From positions 4,216,001-4,280,000 of the forward strand of contig SRSI01000050.1 of assembly GCA_005656395.1 (NCBI GenBank): DNA of 64,000 nucleotides. The letters are read 5' to 3'. This stretch comes from Strongyloides papillosus (taxonomy: Eukaryota; Nematoda; Chromadorea; Rhabditida; Strongyloididae). Positions 44,803-58,900 of this stretch are shown one piece after another. The notes under the pieces were generated by a model. It was not told where the DNA came from. It searched no databases and was given only the letters and a program-made list of their open reading frames with translations. Within the stretch, counting starts at the first letter, position 1, and every line of letters starts with the position of its first letter. Position numbers and translations under genes: made by a program.

Positions 44803-45473
44803 GACGAGGGATCTCAAGTCAAAACATGTCTACTGGTTTCATTTATAATTAAAAAGTATTTATCCTAAAAAGGGTACATATATTTCTTTAAGATACATCT
44901 CACTTATTTGTATATTTTTTGATTCTTGTATATTATATATGCAACAAACCAAACAACAGACTTACCTACTACGGTGGTCCTTCTTTTTGTAGCAAAAATA
45001 TAAATAAAAAAGTTCATAAAGTGTTTCAAAACAAAATACACGTACAAAAATTAAAGATATTCCATAGATGATAAGAAATAATAGTAAAAAAATTATCTAA
45101 TGATTCATATGGATAGAGAGAGAAAAGAAACTACATATAATGTTTTATTTCTCTGTGTAACGCCTGCAAGGAATATGCATATCTCCTTCTCCTGCCTACT
45201 CCTAACCGGAAAGCGCTCTAGTTCACAAATTGGAGGGACGCATACACTTCTTTCTAACCGTACTTTTAGCTTTATATTCTTCTAAATACATATTGTCCCA
45301 CAAAGGCATTCATTATCTTTGCACTATCTATACATACATTATTTAAATTTTCTCTCTGTCAATCATCGTTACCACTAGTTATCGAAGTTTATTTTCTCCA
45401 AATCTTGAAGAGGTATCTTATATTACCTAACTACCTGTAATTATACCCCTCTCATCCTGCAAAAATATATTTC
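44803..45473. other. intergenic
   Basis: 3' flank of the unknown gene and promoter of the RS-rich gene. A 61-residue frame at 45100-45285 has no support. Confidence 0.4.
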
Positions 45474-47461
45474 ATGTCCACAAAGGAAATTTTTGAGTCT
45501 GAGGAGAATAAATTACTTGAGGAGGGAAATAATGGTGGTTCCGTAACAGCAACTACAACATCAGCCTCCTCCATTACTACTGACAATATTATCGACGATG
45601 ATGCTGTTGCGCTACTTGAGGGGGATTATGATAATGAAACAAATAAGGAAACAAAAAATGGCACCACTAGTACATATTCAAGTAGTTTTTTTAATTATGA
45701 TGAGGAGTTTGAATTAGACTATTCAGAGGATGAATTATTAAGAGATGATGAGCCTGTTGTGACGAGTACTAAGAATGACCCTAAGAAACAAGATAGCATT
45801 TCGGAGATGAAAGAAACTGATAAAGCTAAGGAGAGTAGTGAAAGTGTTACTACCTCTAAAGAGACAGGAAATAATAAGAGTGAAATTCCTATAGATGATG
45901 ATAAAAAATCATCTGAAAGTAAAGAGGGGAAAGCGGCAAATGGAAAAAGAAATCCAATAACTTTCGGTGGTGGTAGTAAGAAAACCAATAAACATCATAG
46001 TAATAAGAAAAGGAACTTTGATAAAGGTCCTAGATATGACAAATCAAAAGTTATTCTCAGGACTTCATTCGTTGGACCTAATAATTGTCAACCAATTCAG
46101 CAAAGGATGATGGTTAATAATCAAAATTTCCAAAATCCTAGGAGATTTAATGGTAAGTACTAGGTAAAAAGTTTTAAGTATTATTTTTTAGGTCCTCAAA
46201 TGGTAAATAACAGTTCTTTCAATGGATTTCCTAATGTCAATCCCTTTGGACCGGCGGCAGGCCAACAGTCAGCGATTATGGGAATGAATCAACGTAGTGG
46301 TATCCCACCAACAGGTATCATGGGTAACAATCCATTTGGACCAAATCCAGGAATGGCGTTTCCAAGTAAAACAATGATGAGCGGTATTAATTATGGTCAA
46401 CCTAGGAGTATGATGCCAACAATGGCAGCAGCAGCAGCACCGCCCATGACAGGTATAAACATGATGGGATATCAGTATTCAGGTCAAATGCTGCCGCAAG
46501 GTATTTATACAGGTGGTGTTGTTATGAATCCTACAATGCAAATAGATTGGTCGAAGTTGGCTGATGAATTTAGTGGTGCTGCTGAGAGAGGGATTAGGAG
46601 TAGAAGGAGATCAAGGCATTCTAGTTGTAGTTCTTACTCATCAAGCGATGGAAGTAGAAGGAGTAGGTCATCGAGAGATAGTAGTAGTGATAGTCAAAGG
46701 AGGCACCGTAAAAGGAAATCTTCTAGGAAAGATAGGAAAAGTAGAAAAAGAGATTCCAGGAGAAGATCGAGAAGTTATTCCTCAGATAGAAAAAGAAAAG
46801 ACGACCATCGAAGGAAGGATAGAAGTCGAAGTGAGGAAAGGAAAAGAAGAGATAAAAATAATAAGGTATGTCTGAATAATGTAGTTTTTTTAATGATTTT
46901 ATTTTATAGAAGTCTAATCCAACACTTGAATGTGCTAAGATAGTTGGAGTGGATAAAGATTACCTTCGTAAAGTTGAACAACAACAAAAGCTTCGTGAAG
47001 AAGTCCTAAGAAAAAAAAGGAATAATGAGAAGATTGATCCAAAAGAATTAAAGATAGAGGAAGTTAATCCTGAGAATGTCTTAAAAGCATATCTTGTTGT
47101 CTCAATAGAACCATCACCTAAGACAGAAGCTTGGTCATTCGGTAATCCAAAAGAAAAGCTAACAGTTATAGCTAAAACCGTTGGTAAAGTAAAAAAAGTT
47201 TGGAAGAAGGGAGAAAAAATGATATGTATTATATTTGAATCACATAATGATGCAACGAAATTTTCACACACTTATGATGGGTATGTTTTCTCAAATGTCA
47301 ACCTTCACCTTGGAAGAGGGATATTGATATTATTATTATTTCACAATTGTTTAACGTATTTATATATTTTTTTTCTTTCTTTCTTTAGGAAGACAGTCAA
47401 TGGAACAAAATTAGATGTTAGACTGGATAAATGTCGTTTGATTTTGTCAAAGATTTCCTAG
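45474..47461 (+). CDS. RS-rich RNA-binding protein with C-terminal RRM-like domain
   Basis: Four exons: 45474-46152, 46192-46865, 46910-47280 and 47389-47461, with introns of 39, 44 and 108 nt; about 598 residues. Order: acidic Ser/Thr-rich N terminus with FELDYSEDELLRDDE, a Gly/Lys-rich segment, a Gly/Met/Pro/Asn-rich region with two NPFGP motifs, a long Arg/Ser domain (RSRRRSRHSS..RSRSYSSDRKRK, roughly residues 355-450), a Lys/Glu helical part and a C-terminal fold reading KAYLVVSIEPSP, ICIIFESHNDATKFSHTYDG then KTVNGTKLDVRLDK, which resembles an RRM. The last exon is needed to complete that fold. Probable role in pre-mRNA processing in nuclear speckles; an RBM33-like identity is possible but unproven. 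Confidence 0.8.
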
Positions 47462-47801
47462 GAAAGTTGTATCTCCTTTTTTTTTGCTTTCCTAAAATAT
47501 ATATATTCAAATATGTATACATTATTGAAAATGAATATGTATTGTGTGTGTAACTGTATCATCTCATTCTCCTACATTGAATTTCTATATATCTATTTAT
47601 GATATTATATTATCATCTTTCACCACCATGTGTTTCTGTAAAAAAAGCATCTTTTTTAAGGTAATTTTTTTGTTTTCAATTTTTCTAATATATATATATC
47701 AAAATATTTTTCTTAAAAAATTGATTTATTAATTTTTTATATACTTTTTAAAGTCCTATTATCTTTCTTTTTTGTAAATATTTAATTATATTTTATTATT
47801 A
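47462..47801. other. short region between convergent genes
   Basis: 3' UTRs only; nothing else seen. Confidence 0.5.
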
Positions 47802-50538
47802 TTATCCTCCATAATAGGCATTTATAATGCCGAAATCTTTTGACGTGTATATTGAACTTAATTTATTAATATTAACTTCTTGAATCCTAATACTTAAATC
47901 ATTTCTTTTGTTATTATTAAGGGATTCTTTATCCCTAACCTGTAAAAATATTTTATTAATATTTATTGTTAAATATTGAGTTAGAAAACTTTTTATTTTT
48001 TTTGTTTTATAAAAAGAAAAAGTAATAACAAAACTTACTAGATATTGTAGTCCTACGGGTAGAAAAAGTAATGAATGTAGGAGTCCCACCCCAACAACTG
48101 AGACAACTGTTATTGTAAAAGTTTTTACTATGTAAGAGTTTATGTTAATTAGCATAATGACACCTAGTATAGTAGTTGTTGATGCTTGAAGTAATGGTGA
48201 AGCAATAAATTTGAGTGATTTCTATAAAAAAAGAATGTTGTTATTTGCTATAATCATAATTCTAAAGTTCCTTTCTTACCTTCAATTTATCATTCTCCTG
48301 AGATAGGTAATGAAGAATGACATGTGAAATATAATCAACGGAATATCCAATACTCATGATCATAGTTATCATTGAAATGATATCTAATCTAATTCCGGCA
48401 ACCGAAAGGAGACCCACAACACCAAGATTTATAGATAAAATTGAAAGGATCACACAACCAAGTGTTCTTATGGCTTTTGGAAGTATAATAATAAAAACCC
48501 CAATAATTGTTATTGTAGCAATAACAACATTCTCTAGACAGGTCTTGATAGTTAGTCTATCTTGATCTATTTTTATAAATGAATTGTCAAAGACAAAACA
48601 ACTATAATTACTTTCATTTAATATCTCTTTCAGATGTTGGTATCTTTTCATGATATTGGAGGGTGTGGATTGCCGTTGACGGAGGACCATTTTAATATAA
48701 CTTATCTTTGAACAATTATTTTTATTATCATATGAGAAATCAGATTTGTATTTTGAAAGACTTGGTTTTGTTAATGAGAGTAATAAATAATTTTTAAACA
48801 TTTCTTCTGTTGGAAAGGTATATGGAAAAACTTTGTTAAATATACTAAAGAAAAAGACATCTTGAGAAAGGAGATCTGTCCTTGAAGTTAGCTTTCGATA
48901 TAACTTCACTAATTTACTACGTTCTTCATATAGTGATAAAGAGATATTTGAGACGTCTATTATGATATAAGTATATAAACCATAATCGTTGTATAGCCTC
49001 TCTGAAGCAACAATTTCTTTTGATACATAGGAATCAGATTGTGGCAATTTCTCCAACTGAATACCAATATTAATATTAAAAATATAATAACCAGATAATA
49101 GAAGGTATAGTAAAAAAATTACACCAACAATAGGGGCACAGAGTTTGTTCTCTAATACTTTTATGTATTTATCAATGATAAAAGTATAGATTTGTGACAG
49201 GCCGTTCCAAAACCTATCGAAATATTTGATGTCATACTCAATAATACTTCCATTAATCTCCATTCTACATGTGTTTACCATAATCCCAGTTAAAAAAGTA
49301 CACTGATAAACAAACATTATAACTATTGATAACGTACTATATGTGCAAAAAACTTTAACAATATGAAAAGTACTGAATGATCCTATAAGGTACGATATTG
49401 AATCTGTTAAAGTTGTCATTAAAATTGAACAACCAACTTCGCCTATTGCTTTCGATAATATTATGTTGAAATTACTATCATTCACCTCTTCATTTTTTAT
49501 TTTTTCGTTCCATGCTTGAAGCATTAGGAACATATTATCTGTACCAATTGATAACATTAAAAATGGAATAATATAAATTATTTCGAGAAATGGAAATCCA
49601 ATACTAATTAATATACCTATTGTTGTAATAACAGCCATTGCTGCATTTATTAAAGAACATAAACCAAGGAAGGTTCTTGAAAATACTCCTTTCTTCGAGA
49701 TACAAAAGACTGTTGTTGAGATGGTCAATAATATTCCCATTTTTGGAAGGTAAGGAATAAGAGTTTCCCCATTTTTTGTTAACTCTCTTGGCAATGATGT
49801 TGATGTTGTATAGTATAAATTAATATCCTTTTTTGGAGCAATATGTGATAATCGTTCATCAAACAAACACATCCACTCATCAATTTCAGGTGTATTTGGA
49901 TTTAATTGATATGGTATTTTTATGCTCCTAGCTTTAATGATCTGAGAATTGCCTTTTTTGTCAATTTTATTTTTATTTAATTTAACATCACCAAATATTA
50001 TTGTGTTATCAATTGTTAGGTTACCGAAATTCATGAATGGATATCTTGCCATAAGTTTTGTGGTCTCGAGAATGCTATCCTTTTTCATTAGTAATGGTAA
50101 TGGGTGTTGTTGACAGATGCCATTCTTCTTTATACATAAGTCGTTGAAAGTTTTCCCGTTACTTGTTTGTATCTCCATTACGTCATTGTGTATCTTTGAC
50201 ACTGTCTCAAGAACGGACTTTCTTAGAATGTTTTTTTGATCGCTTATATCTTCAATAATGAAGTAGGCAACCTTTTTATCTAGTATATAATATTCATCTC
50301 TTAGTGGTTCTGATGAGGGAAAAAGTTTTTGAATCTTCCTTACATTCTGATAGGCTTCCAAATTAGAAGGCAAAAATATTTCTAAGGATTTATTTTTGGG
50401 AATTTTTATATTAGAAATTGCATATATTGATAATACTGTGATTAATATTGGTAGATAAATAAATAATTTTGGGTATTTAGAGATAAATAAAACTTTACAT
50501 TGAAAGAATCTTTCTATAAAATAAATTATTGGTTTCAT
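47802..50538 (-). CDS. patched-related (PTR) sterol-sensing-domain membrane protein
   Basis: Minus strand, exons 48280-50538, 48039-48221 and 47802-47939, introns of 58 and 99 nt; about 859 residues. TM1 near residue 28 (LFIYLPILITVLSIYAI) is followed by a luminal domain of about 230 residues, then a five-helix sterol-sensing domain with GTDNMFLMLQAW and IGEVGCSILMTTLTDSISYLIGSF, another TM, a second luminal domain and a last helix bundle containing MIMSIGYSVDYISHVILHY (the GxxxD element) and GVIMLININSYIVKT. This is the RND/Patched-related layout typical of the expanded nematode ptr family, which functions in cuticle, moulting and trafficking. The 99-nt intron is stop-free, so a longer isoform reading through it is possible. 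Divergent from tim-44. Confidence 0.92.
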
Positions 50539-50946
50539 GGGACTAAAATTTAAAGAAAATGGTTCTTTAGGTGAACTTTATTTTTACTTTTATATTAGTA
50601 AAGGAGGTTAATTTCACTTCTTTTTTCAGTAATTATCTTACCATTATAAATTTTTACTTTTAATTGAAATTCATATTTAGAAAAACAAATGACCTGAAAA
50701 CATTTTTATTCTTATTTAATCACACTCAAATTAATACTCATTTTATGATGTGATTTTTAATGATACGTCAATTAGACATACTAATCATAATCACTTCATT
50801 TTTTTATCAATCACCTAATCATATCGTGGTGTTGATATATTCCAAGCTAGAAGATACATTATTCCAATGGGATTTTTTTTATTATAAATTTTAATTTTTA
50901 TATTGTATATCATATTTTTCCTGATAATAATATATTTTTTTAAGAT
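50539..50946. other. divergent promoter region
   Basis: About 400 AT-rich bases between the ptr gene and tim-44; no gene. Confidence 0.5.
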
Positions 50947-52384
50947 ATGAAAAATATAAATGGTATATATAAAATTTCTTCTAAAATATGTTTAAATTAT
51001 AAAGCTACTAATGTAAGTCATAATGCTTATTGATAATAATGCTATTTGAATATTAATAAATTATTTCAAAACACTCTTCAGTCAATATTGAATTCACCTC
51101 CAATTAGATTACCTTACTATGAAACGCAAATAAGATACAATTCTGGTAGACCTCGTTCTCAGGGAGGATTTATTTCAAATTTGATAAATAATATAAAAGA
51201 AGAATTTTCAAAAAATGAAGATTTAAAGAAGAATAGTGAAGCTTTAGAAAAAAGATTAAAAGAATTACAGGAAACAGAGGCCGTAAAGAATGCTAGAAAG
51301 AAGTTTGATACTATCGAGAAAGAAACAAGCAAAGGAGGTGGTATAGTTAAACATAAAGCTGTTGAATTGAAAGATCACGTTGTAAAAGCTTATCATGAAT
51401 TTGAAAAAACAGAAGCAGGAAAAAAGATTACCGAAGCTAGTGCAGAAGCAATAAAGAAAGCCAAAATTGCTGGTGAGGCTGTTGGTAAGGTTGCTGAAAA
51501 AGTCGGTGAAACAGAAGTTTACAAACATGTTAGTGATGTAGCAAAAGACGTTGATAGTATAGCTAAAGTACATATGTATAAAAAACCTGAACAATTACAA
51601 ATGAGATCTTCTGAATTAGATACAGCTTTCGCCAATAGACCTATTGAAGCTAACACAGAAGCTACAGGTATAACATTACATAAAAATGCCAAATGGTATG
51701 ATAGTTGGAAAGAATACACAGAAAAGAATCCATATTACAATAAACTACTAGATTTAAAAATGAAATATGATGAAAGTGATAATGTGGCTGTACGTATTGT
51801 ACGTAATGCAGCAGACAAACTTAAATTTGTATTCCATAAATCTGATCCTGAAGGAGAAGTTATAAGAGAGATAACTAAGATAGATCCAAATTTTGATGTT
51901 GATGAATGGTTAGAATTCGTTGAGAAACAAGTTATACCAAATATCTTAGAAGCATATATAAGCAATGATCTCAAGGTCCTTGAAAGTTGGTGCCATGAAA
52001 GAGCATATAAAGTTTTAGCAACAACTTTAAAAGAATATCAAGAAATTGGTTATAATATTAGTGAATCCAAGATTATTGATGTTAGTAAGGTTGAACTAAA
52101 TACTGGAAAAATGATGGAACAAGGACCTGTATTTGTTATTAGTTTTAATGCTTTTATGATTAATGTTGTTAAGAATAGGGAAGGTAAAATTATTCAAGGT
52201 GATGATGTAAGTTAACATTTTACTCTTTTTTTAACATTTTCTCTAATCATTATTTTTTTTATAGAAAAATCCAGTACGCGTCACTCATGTATGGGTATTA
52301 TGCCGAGATATGGAAGAGTATAATCCAGCAACAGCATGGAAAGTCCTTGAGATTCATATGCACGAGACACCCATATTATTCTAA
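50947..52384 (+). CDS. tim-44: mitochondrial import inner membrane translocase subunit TIM44
   Basis: Exons 50947-51012, 51082-52206 and 52265-52384, introns of 69 and 58 nt; 436 residues. The first exon is inferred: ATG followed by 21 codons (KNINGIYKISSKICLNYKAT), a basic, acid-free mitochondrial presequence, ending in a perfect AAT|GTAAGT donor; joining to the acceptor CACTCTTCAG gives a continuous protein. The middle exon has a long Lys/Glu/Ala coiled-coil-like region (GKKITEASAEAIKKAKIAGE) and then the Tim44 domain: EIREITKIDPNFDVDEWL-like, VIPNILEAYISNDLKVLESWC, and in the last exon RVTHVWVLCRDMEEYNPATAWKV. TIM44 anchors mtHsp70 at the TIM23 channel. Without the first exon there is no ATG in the first 170 codons. 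Confidence 0.95.
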
Positions 52385-55300
52385 TTGTAATAATATTTAG
52401 TTTTATATATTTTAAAATTCGTTTTATGTGTGAATAATAAAAGTTTCAATTAATTTGATATCATTTCCTTTTTTATTTCCCTTTAAAATCACCTTCGCTT
52501 GTCATTTTTAAATTTTATTATAAAAGTACATTATTTTACGGGGTATTTCTATAAGATTTAACTATTTATAAAGACCTGAATCATTAAAGTGAATGGGGGG
52601 TCTTCTACGACATCATCACCTTTTAACATACATAACATTTTTATTATATATTCTATTCATTTTAAAAATGATAATGATCCTTTAAATTTAATTACCCTTT
52701 TCCTTTTTTCTCAAACTTTATATGGTACTTTCTTCGTTTATATTTATAATATCAGTTTATTTTATAGGTCATGATTATTATCATTAGGAAAATATTATTT
52801 TAAGATTTATATCAAGTATATTTGTAATAACTTTTGTCCCTTTATCATAACTAAGATTTTAGATTAATTATTATATCAACTTTTTTCTTTATTTAATATA
52901 AACAAAAGAACAATGATTATTGTTTTGATATCTTTTTTTAACACCGCTAAAAGATACATTTAAAAGGATGTGTTGAAATAAATGTTTAAATGTTTTTATA
53001 CAATAGTATAACTTATTTTTTTTTGTTTATATAATTTTAAATATATACAATGAATGAAAATAAATCTAAATTTTTTTCTACTTTTTTGAAATAATGAGGA
53101 AAAAAGAGGGAAATATATGATTGTTGTCATTATATTTTCAAATTAAATATCTTATTACTATGAATGTATCTTATGTACCTTAATTGTTCTTTTATATTAT
53201 TTAAATTGTAAAAATAATATATTCAATCAAAAAATAACAATCAAAAAAGAGGCAAAATGTGGTATTATATTGTTAAAGAATGAATTTTAAAGTCATAGTA
53301 GGAGTAATAGTTGTATTTTGAATTAAAAATAACTCATATTCTACCTCTATTTTTAGAGGAAACACATATATTTATCAATTTTATGAAGGAACAAAGAAAA
53401 TTTATTGCCATTCTTCTTCTTATTATCCCTGTCTCTTTTACAATATATAGATATAATTTGAAGAATATTTTAAAAAGTTTTATATTCAATTCCTCCCATA
53501 AATATATTATATATCAATTGAGGAGTATATGGCGTCTTTTTCACAATATATCAACAATAAAGAATCTTTTCTATCATTATGATCAACCTCTTTTGTTTAT
53601 GTGTTATATACCGATCCAGTAGGTCTTTTCCTTTTTAATATATTTTTATTCTTTTATTTATTATTATACTATCTTTCTATCTATCTATCACCCCTTTTTC
53701 TTCATGAACTAAGGAAAAGGTTAAAGTAAAGTGTAAAAATATTTATCAAAATACATATAACATTTATACAACTATCAATTTGATTCAAATAATTTTTATT
53801 ATTTTACTATCCAAATGTAACAACAAAGACTATCAAATATTTGAAACAAAGGCAATTTTTTCTCCTTTTTTTAGTAGAATCATTGTTTGATAGAAAAAAG
53901 ATATTCATTAATATGTTTCTATATATTTATGTGAGAGGAGTATCAAAAAAAAAGATTTTTTGTGAAGGTTTTATATCAAAAGAAATTAGAAAGGGGTGGA
54001 GGCAAAAAGTAGATGTATACATCTATTCTGCAAACTTCTACACCCTTATTTTATTATTTAGATATATTTAAATATATCTAACCCTTCATTTGTAGTTTAC
54101 TTTTAAAAATAATACAATGTTTGATGATATTATTATAAAAATTTATTTAAGACACATTTTTAACTACAAAATAACTTATTCTATATTTTATTCCATATAC
54201 TATAGTATATCATCCTTGCTTTTTCTTTGGTTGTTTAGCTGTATGAATAATATGATATTTTTTCATAAGCTGAATGATCAAAGCAAAAGCTTTGTTATGA
54301 TGAAATAGTATTACTTGGCTTTTATCCTATAACCATGTTTTTCTCATTAAAGAAAGAGAAATTTATTGAATCATGTGGAAATATAGGAAAGATCTTTGGA
54401 GGAAGAAAGAATTTTCTTGGAAAATATATTTAATGTTACATATAAAATAATTTTTGGTATACATTTTCAAAAACATTAAAGGCAGAGAGAAGATTTGAAA
54501 TGAAAATTATATTTAAATATAAATATGTTTCTTAATCTTGTAAAATAATCCATTAACTTCAATTAATACATCAAATAAATGTTTTTTTATTTTTTTAAAT
54601 TTTATTACCATCTTAAGAATCATGAATCTTTTTCTATCATCATTGTAATATCTCTACAAATTCTTCATTAAATAAAATGAAAAAAAAGAGTTAAATTTTC
54701 TGAGAACACTATCTTTAAAGATAGGAAAAAAGTAATATCATTAACTTATAGCTTTTTTTATTATTATTTATTACCTCAAAATTTTATAAAAACATATTGT
54801 ATATCAATTACCATCCGTATTTCTTTTTTTTCTCAATTCAGATATTATATAATTTTCCATACTCCAGGAACTTTTTTTCCTCTTTTTTTTTAAAATAAAA
54901 CTCCAAATAAAACTATTAATTAAGGATGCCACATTTTACTTTTAAAGTTAAAAAGAATCCCACAAAATAAGTTAAGATATGAATGTATCATATTTATTTA
55001 TATATTATTTATTTTCTGAAGGAGGATAAGAAATTTTTAATTTTTTAGTTTAATATAAGACTTTTTCATTGGTTCTGTGAAAATTCACACACACTTTGGA
55101 GTGTATTTAATAATAATTGTAACATTTTGTATTTATATTGGTTTTGTTCCTATCAGTGATAGTGTTGTTTGGAGAGCATGTTAATGAGAGAAAAATCACA
55201 CACTTCTGGTAATTTTTATATGCCATTACTTATCTGAGAACTTTTAAATTAATATCTGAGGTAAGTTTCAAGTATATCACTTTTTACATTATTATTATTA

Positions 55301-55928
55301 GGTTTATAAAACTTTAAAATTTTACTTGTTTTTGGTACCATTTTAAATATATAGCGTTTAAAAATAGTCTGTTTACATGATAAAAGCACAAAATAATGAT
55401 AAGATTTGTACAAGAATATGATATTAAAAGATTTTCTTAAAGCTAAAAATCTATTCTTTGATTTATTCTTTGTACAGTTTTATTATATCATATGATATGA
55501 TATACCTTGCCGAAATATCTCTCACACATTATGTGTTTTAAAACTATGATTTTTAAAATTATGACAAATATTATTTAAATTAAAAAAATTATTTTCTACT
55601 TTTAAAATATTTCTCATATTTTATTTAAATGAAATTATAACTTTTTGTAGGATAAATATCAACAAAACTGTATTTTTAAAACATCATTTATTTTTTAAAA
55701 CTTTATATATATTTTTAGTTTAAAGATTAAAAAATAAAAATCTTTCCTTGATATAAGTTTATTCTTTGTATATTTATAAAGAATGTTTACTAAAGTTTTA
55801 ATTTTTATCATAAAAATATTTTTAATTTTAAATATTCATTTATTTTTTTAGAATTGGCAAATTACATTATTAAATAGTCAAGATAAAACTTTTCTGATAA
55901 AGTTATACAGCCAAAAAATAAAGGAAAA
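52385..55928. other. 3.5 kb AT-rich region upstream of the serotonin transporter
   Basis: No gene is supported; the frames at 53311-53622, 53841-54071 and 54117-54308 are AT-rich and hydrophobic and look like chance. There is a short CTAT microsatellite near 53670, a palindrome ATATCATATGATAT near 55488 and an acceptor TATTTTTTTAG ending at 55851, 77 bp before the first SERT ATG, which suggests an upstream non-coding exon or SL trans-splicing. It is likely to carry neuronal regulatory elements. Confidence 0.45.
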
Positions 55929-58900
55929 ATGCTTCGCTGGGTTTCCATTAGAAGGGCCAGAAAAACGAAAACTCCAGGTATACTTTTATATATCTGTATT
56001 TATACTTAAATTTATTATTATCATTTTCCTTCTATAAATTGGTACTACTTAAGAATCTTTATATTAGATGAAATATAAGATTTACAATTCCGGGTAAAAT
56101 AATTAATCATAAACAAATTTCCTTCAATTTCCTTTTATCACTAGATATTAATAACTTTTTTTTTGTACTTTAATTTACCGGAAATTTATTACTCCGAATT
56201 TTTAAATTAATGGTAAAAAAATCTTCCAATCCCTGATATATATAGAAATGTGTTAATGAAATATATATCAATTCAAGTTCTCCATAATGAAATGGAAAAA
56301 AATCCAATTTGTCTTAATATTTTTAGAAATACAAATAAAATAGATACTCTTTCTGTACTTGGGTGAATATTTTTTAAAAATAAATGAAGGAGATATACAT
56401 TTTGTTAGTGGTGATACTGATATCTATGTAGAGGTGTATATTAATCCTCCTATATAAGGTCTTACTTCTTTTTGTCTTGGTCCTCCAATTTCTGAAGGTT
56501 TAAGGTTTTCAATTACCGAGGAGGATGTATATATAAATAGAATATATTGTAATGTATTATATACACCGATCATCTACTATTCTGTAGTGGTAATTTTTTA
56601 TTCCTGAAAATTGTCATTGTACCTAGGAAAAGAGATTGGATATGAGGAGGATAAGAGAACAGACTGAAGAATGAGTTTGTTGAATATATATTTATATAAT
56701 AAATAAATGTATGAAGTAATATATATTAAAATTAAGATTGTTTCAAGGGTTTGTACAGTTAATTAACACAAACATCTCATTTCTCTATATATATTCATTC
56801 ATCTATTTACCATGAGAGAAATAATAGTTGGTTTATGAAAATGAGAAAAAAAAGATTCTTTGTAATTGTTTCTCATTCTTAAAATATATACATATATAAA
56901 TCTTTCATTTCACTTAGAAGGTTTGTATTCCAAAAAAGAAAAAAATACGAAGAATGAATAGAAGAAGAGAAGATACTATATTTTTATATTTTTGAAGTAC
57001 CAACTTTTTAAATAACTTTATTTTTCCCTTCTTTTTATTTTTATTAAAAAGTTTCTATTTACTATACTTTTATTTCATTTATTTCTTATTCTTTTAAGGT
57101 GACCCCTCTGAATACCAGGATTCACCAGGAATTTGGAGGAATAATAAGATACCTGAAATTGTTACTGACATGTCTTTAACTGTTGATGGACCTCCTGGTA
57201 TAAATACTAGTACTCGAAGTGAAGGTTACCATTCACTTGATGGTATGTTAAATTTATAATCATAACTTTGATAAGTCATGAATATATTATTATTTTAGAG
57301 AAATTATCCAATGAAGATGGTTCATTAATGATAAGTAATAAACATGATCCAACTGCAGTTTACAATACCATAAATAATTCACTTAAACCACCACAATCAT
57401 CATCAACAAATGCAAATCGAAGGCATTCCCTTCTTGTTCCACGTGAACAATGGAATAATAAAATGGAATTCCTTTTAGCTGTTATTGGATATGCTGTAGA
57501 TCTAGGAAACATATGGAGATTTCCTTCAATATGTTATAAATATGGAGGTGGAGCTTTCCTCATACCATATCTAATAATGCTTCTTGTTGGTGGTTTACCA
57601 ATGTTTTATTTGGAGCTCCTTCTTGGACAATACCATCGTTCTGGGTGTATATCAATATGGAAAGGTCTTTGTCCACTCTTTAAAGGTATTGGTTATGGTA
57701 TATGTATTATTTCAACAATTATGGCCTGTTTTTATAATGCTATAATAGCACAAGCTGTTTATTTTGCTTTTGCTTCAATATCCTCTTTAGAAGTTCCATG
57801 GAAAAGATGCGGTAATCCATGGAATACACCTTTATGTAGAGATGATACAATGCCAATGGATAGTATTAATAAAAATGTAACAACTTTTCATAGGACAGCA
57901 TCACAAGAATATTATATATACAATGTATTGGAATCTCATAAATCATCAGGTTTCGATGACTTAAATGGTATTAAAATGGAGCTAGCTGGTTGTTTAGCTG
58001 TAGTCTTCTTTACGGTTTACTTTGCATTATGGAAAGGACCTAAAAGTAGTGGTAAATTTGTATGGATAACAGCTACAGCTCCATATATAGTTTTGTTTAT
58101 TCTCCTTATTAGAGGCATTACATTACCTGGAGCATCAAAAGGAATAGCATATTATTTGACTCCAAATTTTTCTACATTACAAGATCCTGAAGTATGGACT
58201 GCTGCTGCTACACAAATATTCTTTTCACTTGGTCCTGGTTTTGGTGTTTTATTAGCATTATCATCATACAATGATTTTCATAATAATTGTTATCGTGATG
58301 CCGTTGTAACATCTATTGTTAATTGTCTAACATCATTCTTCTCTGGTTTTGTTATCTTTTCAACATTGGGTTACATGAGTGAAATAACTAATACTCCAGT
58401 TTCTGAAGTTGTTGGTGCAGGTGAATCATCACTTATTTTCATTGTCTATCCACAGGCATTAGCTACAATGAGTTACTCCAATTTATGGAGTCTTATTTTT
58501 TTTATTATGCTTATTACTCTTGGAATTGACTCTACAGTAAGTTTTCATTTTTATAAAATGATAATAATAATAATATTTTATAGTTTGCTGGTATAGAAGC
58601 ATTTATAACAGGATTTTGTGATGAGTTTCCTCGTTTTATTGGTCGAAGAAGGGAACTTTTTGTGGCAGTAGTAATATTTTTCTTTTTTTTTGGTTCTCTA
58701 CCTACCGTAACATATGGTGGTAGTTTTGTTATTCCATTTCTTGATAGTTATGGTGTTTCCTTATCTCTTCTTTTTATAGTTATGATGGAAATGATAGTAG
58801 TTTGCTGGTTTTATGGTATTGATAAATTTTCAGAAAATGTTCGTGAAATGTTAGGCTTTTATCCAGGAAGATATTGGAGAACCTGTTGGGTATGTTGTCC

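Noticed and set aside
53311..54308. Three short frames upstream of mod-5
   Set aside because: Very AT-rich, Ile/Phe/Tyr/Lys composition expected from random sequence; no splice-supported extension found.
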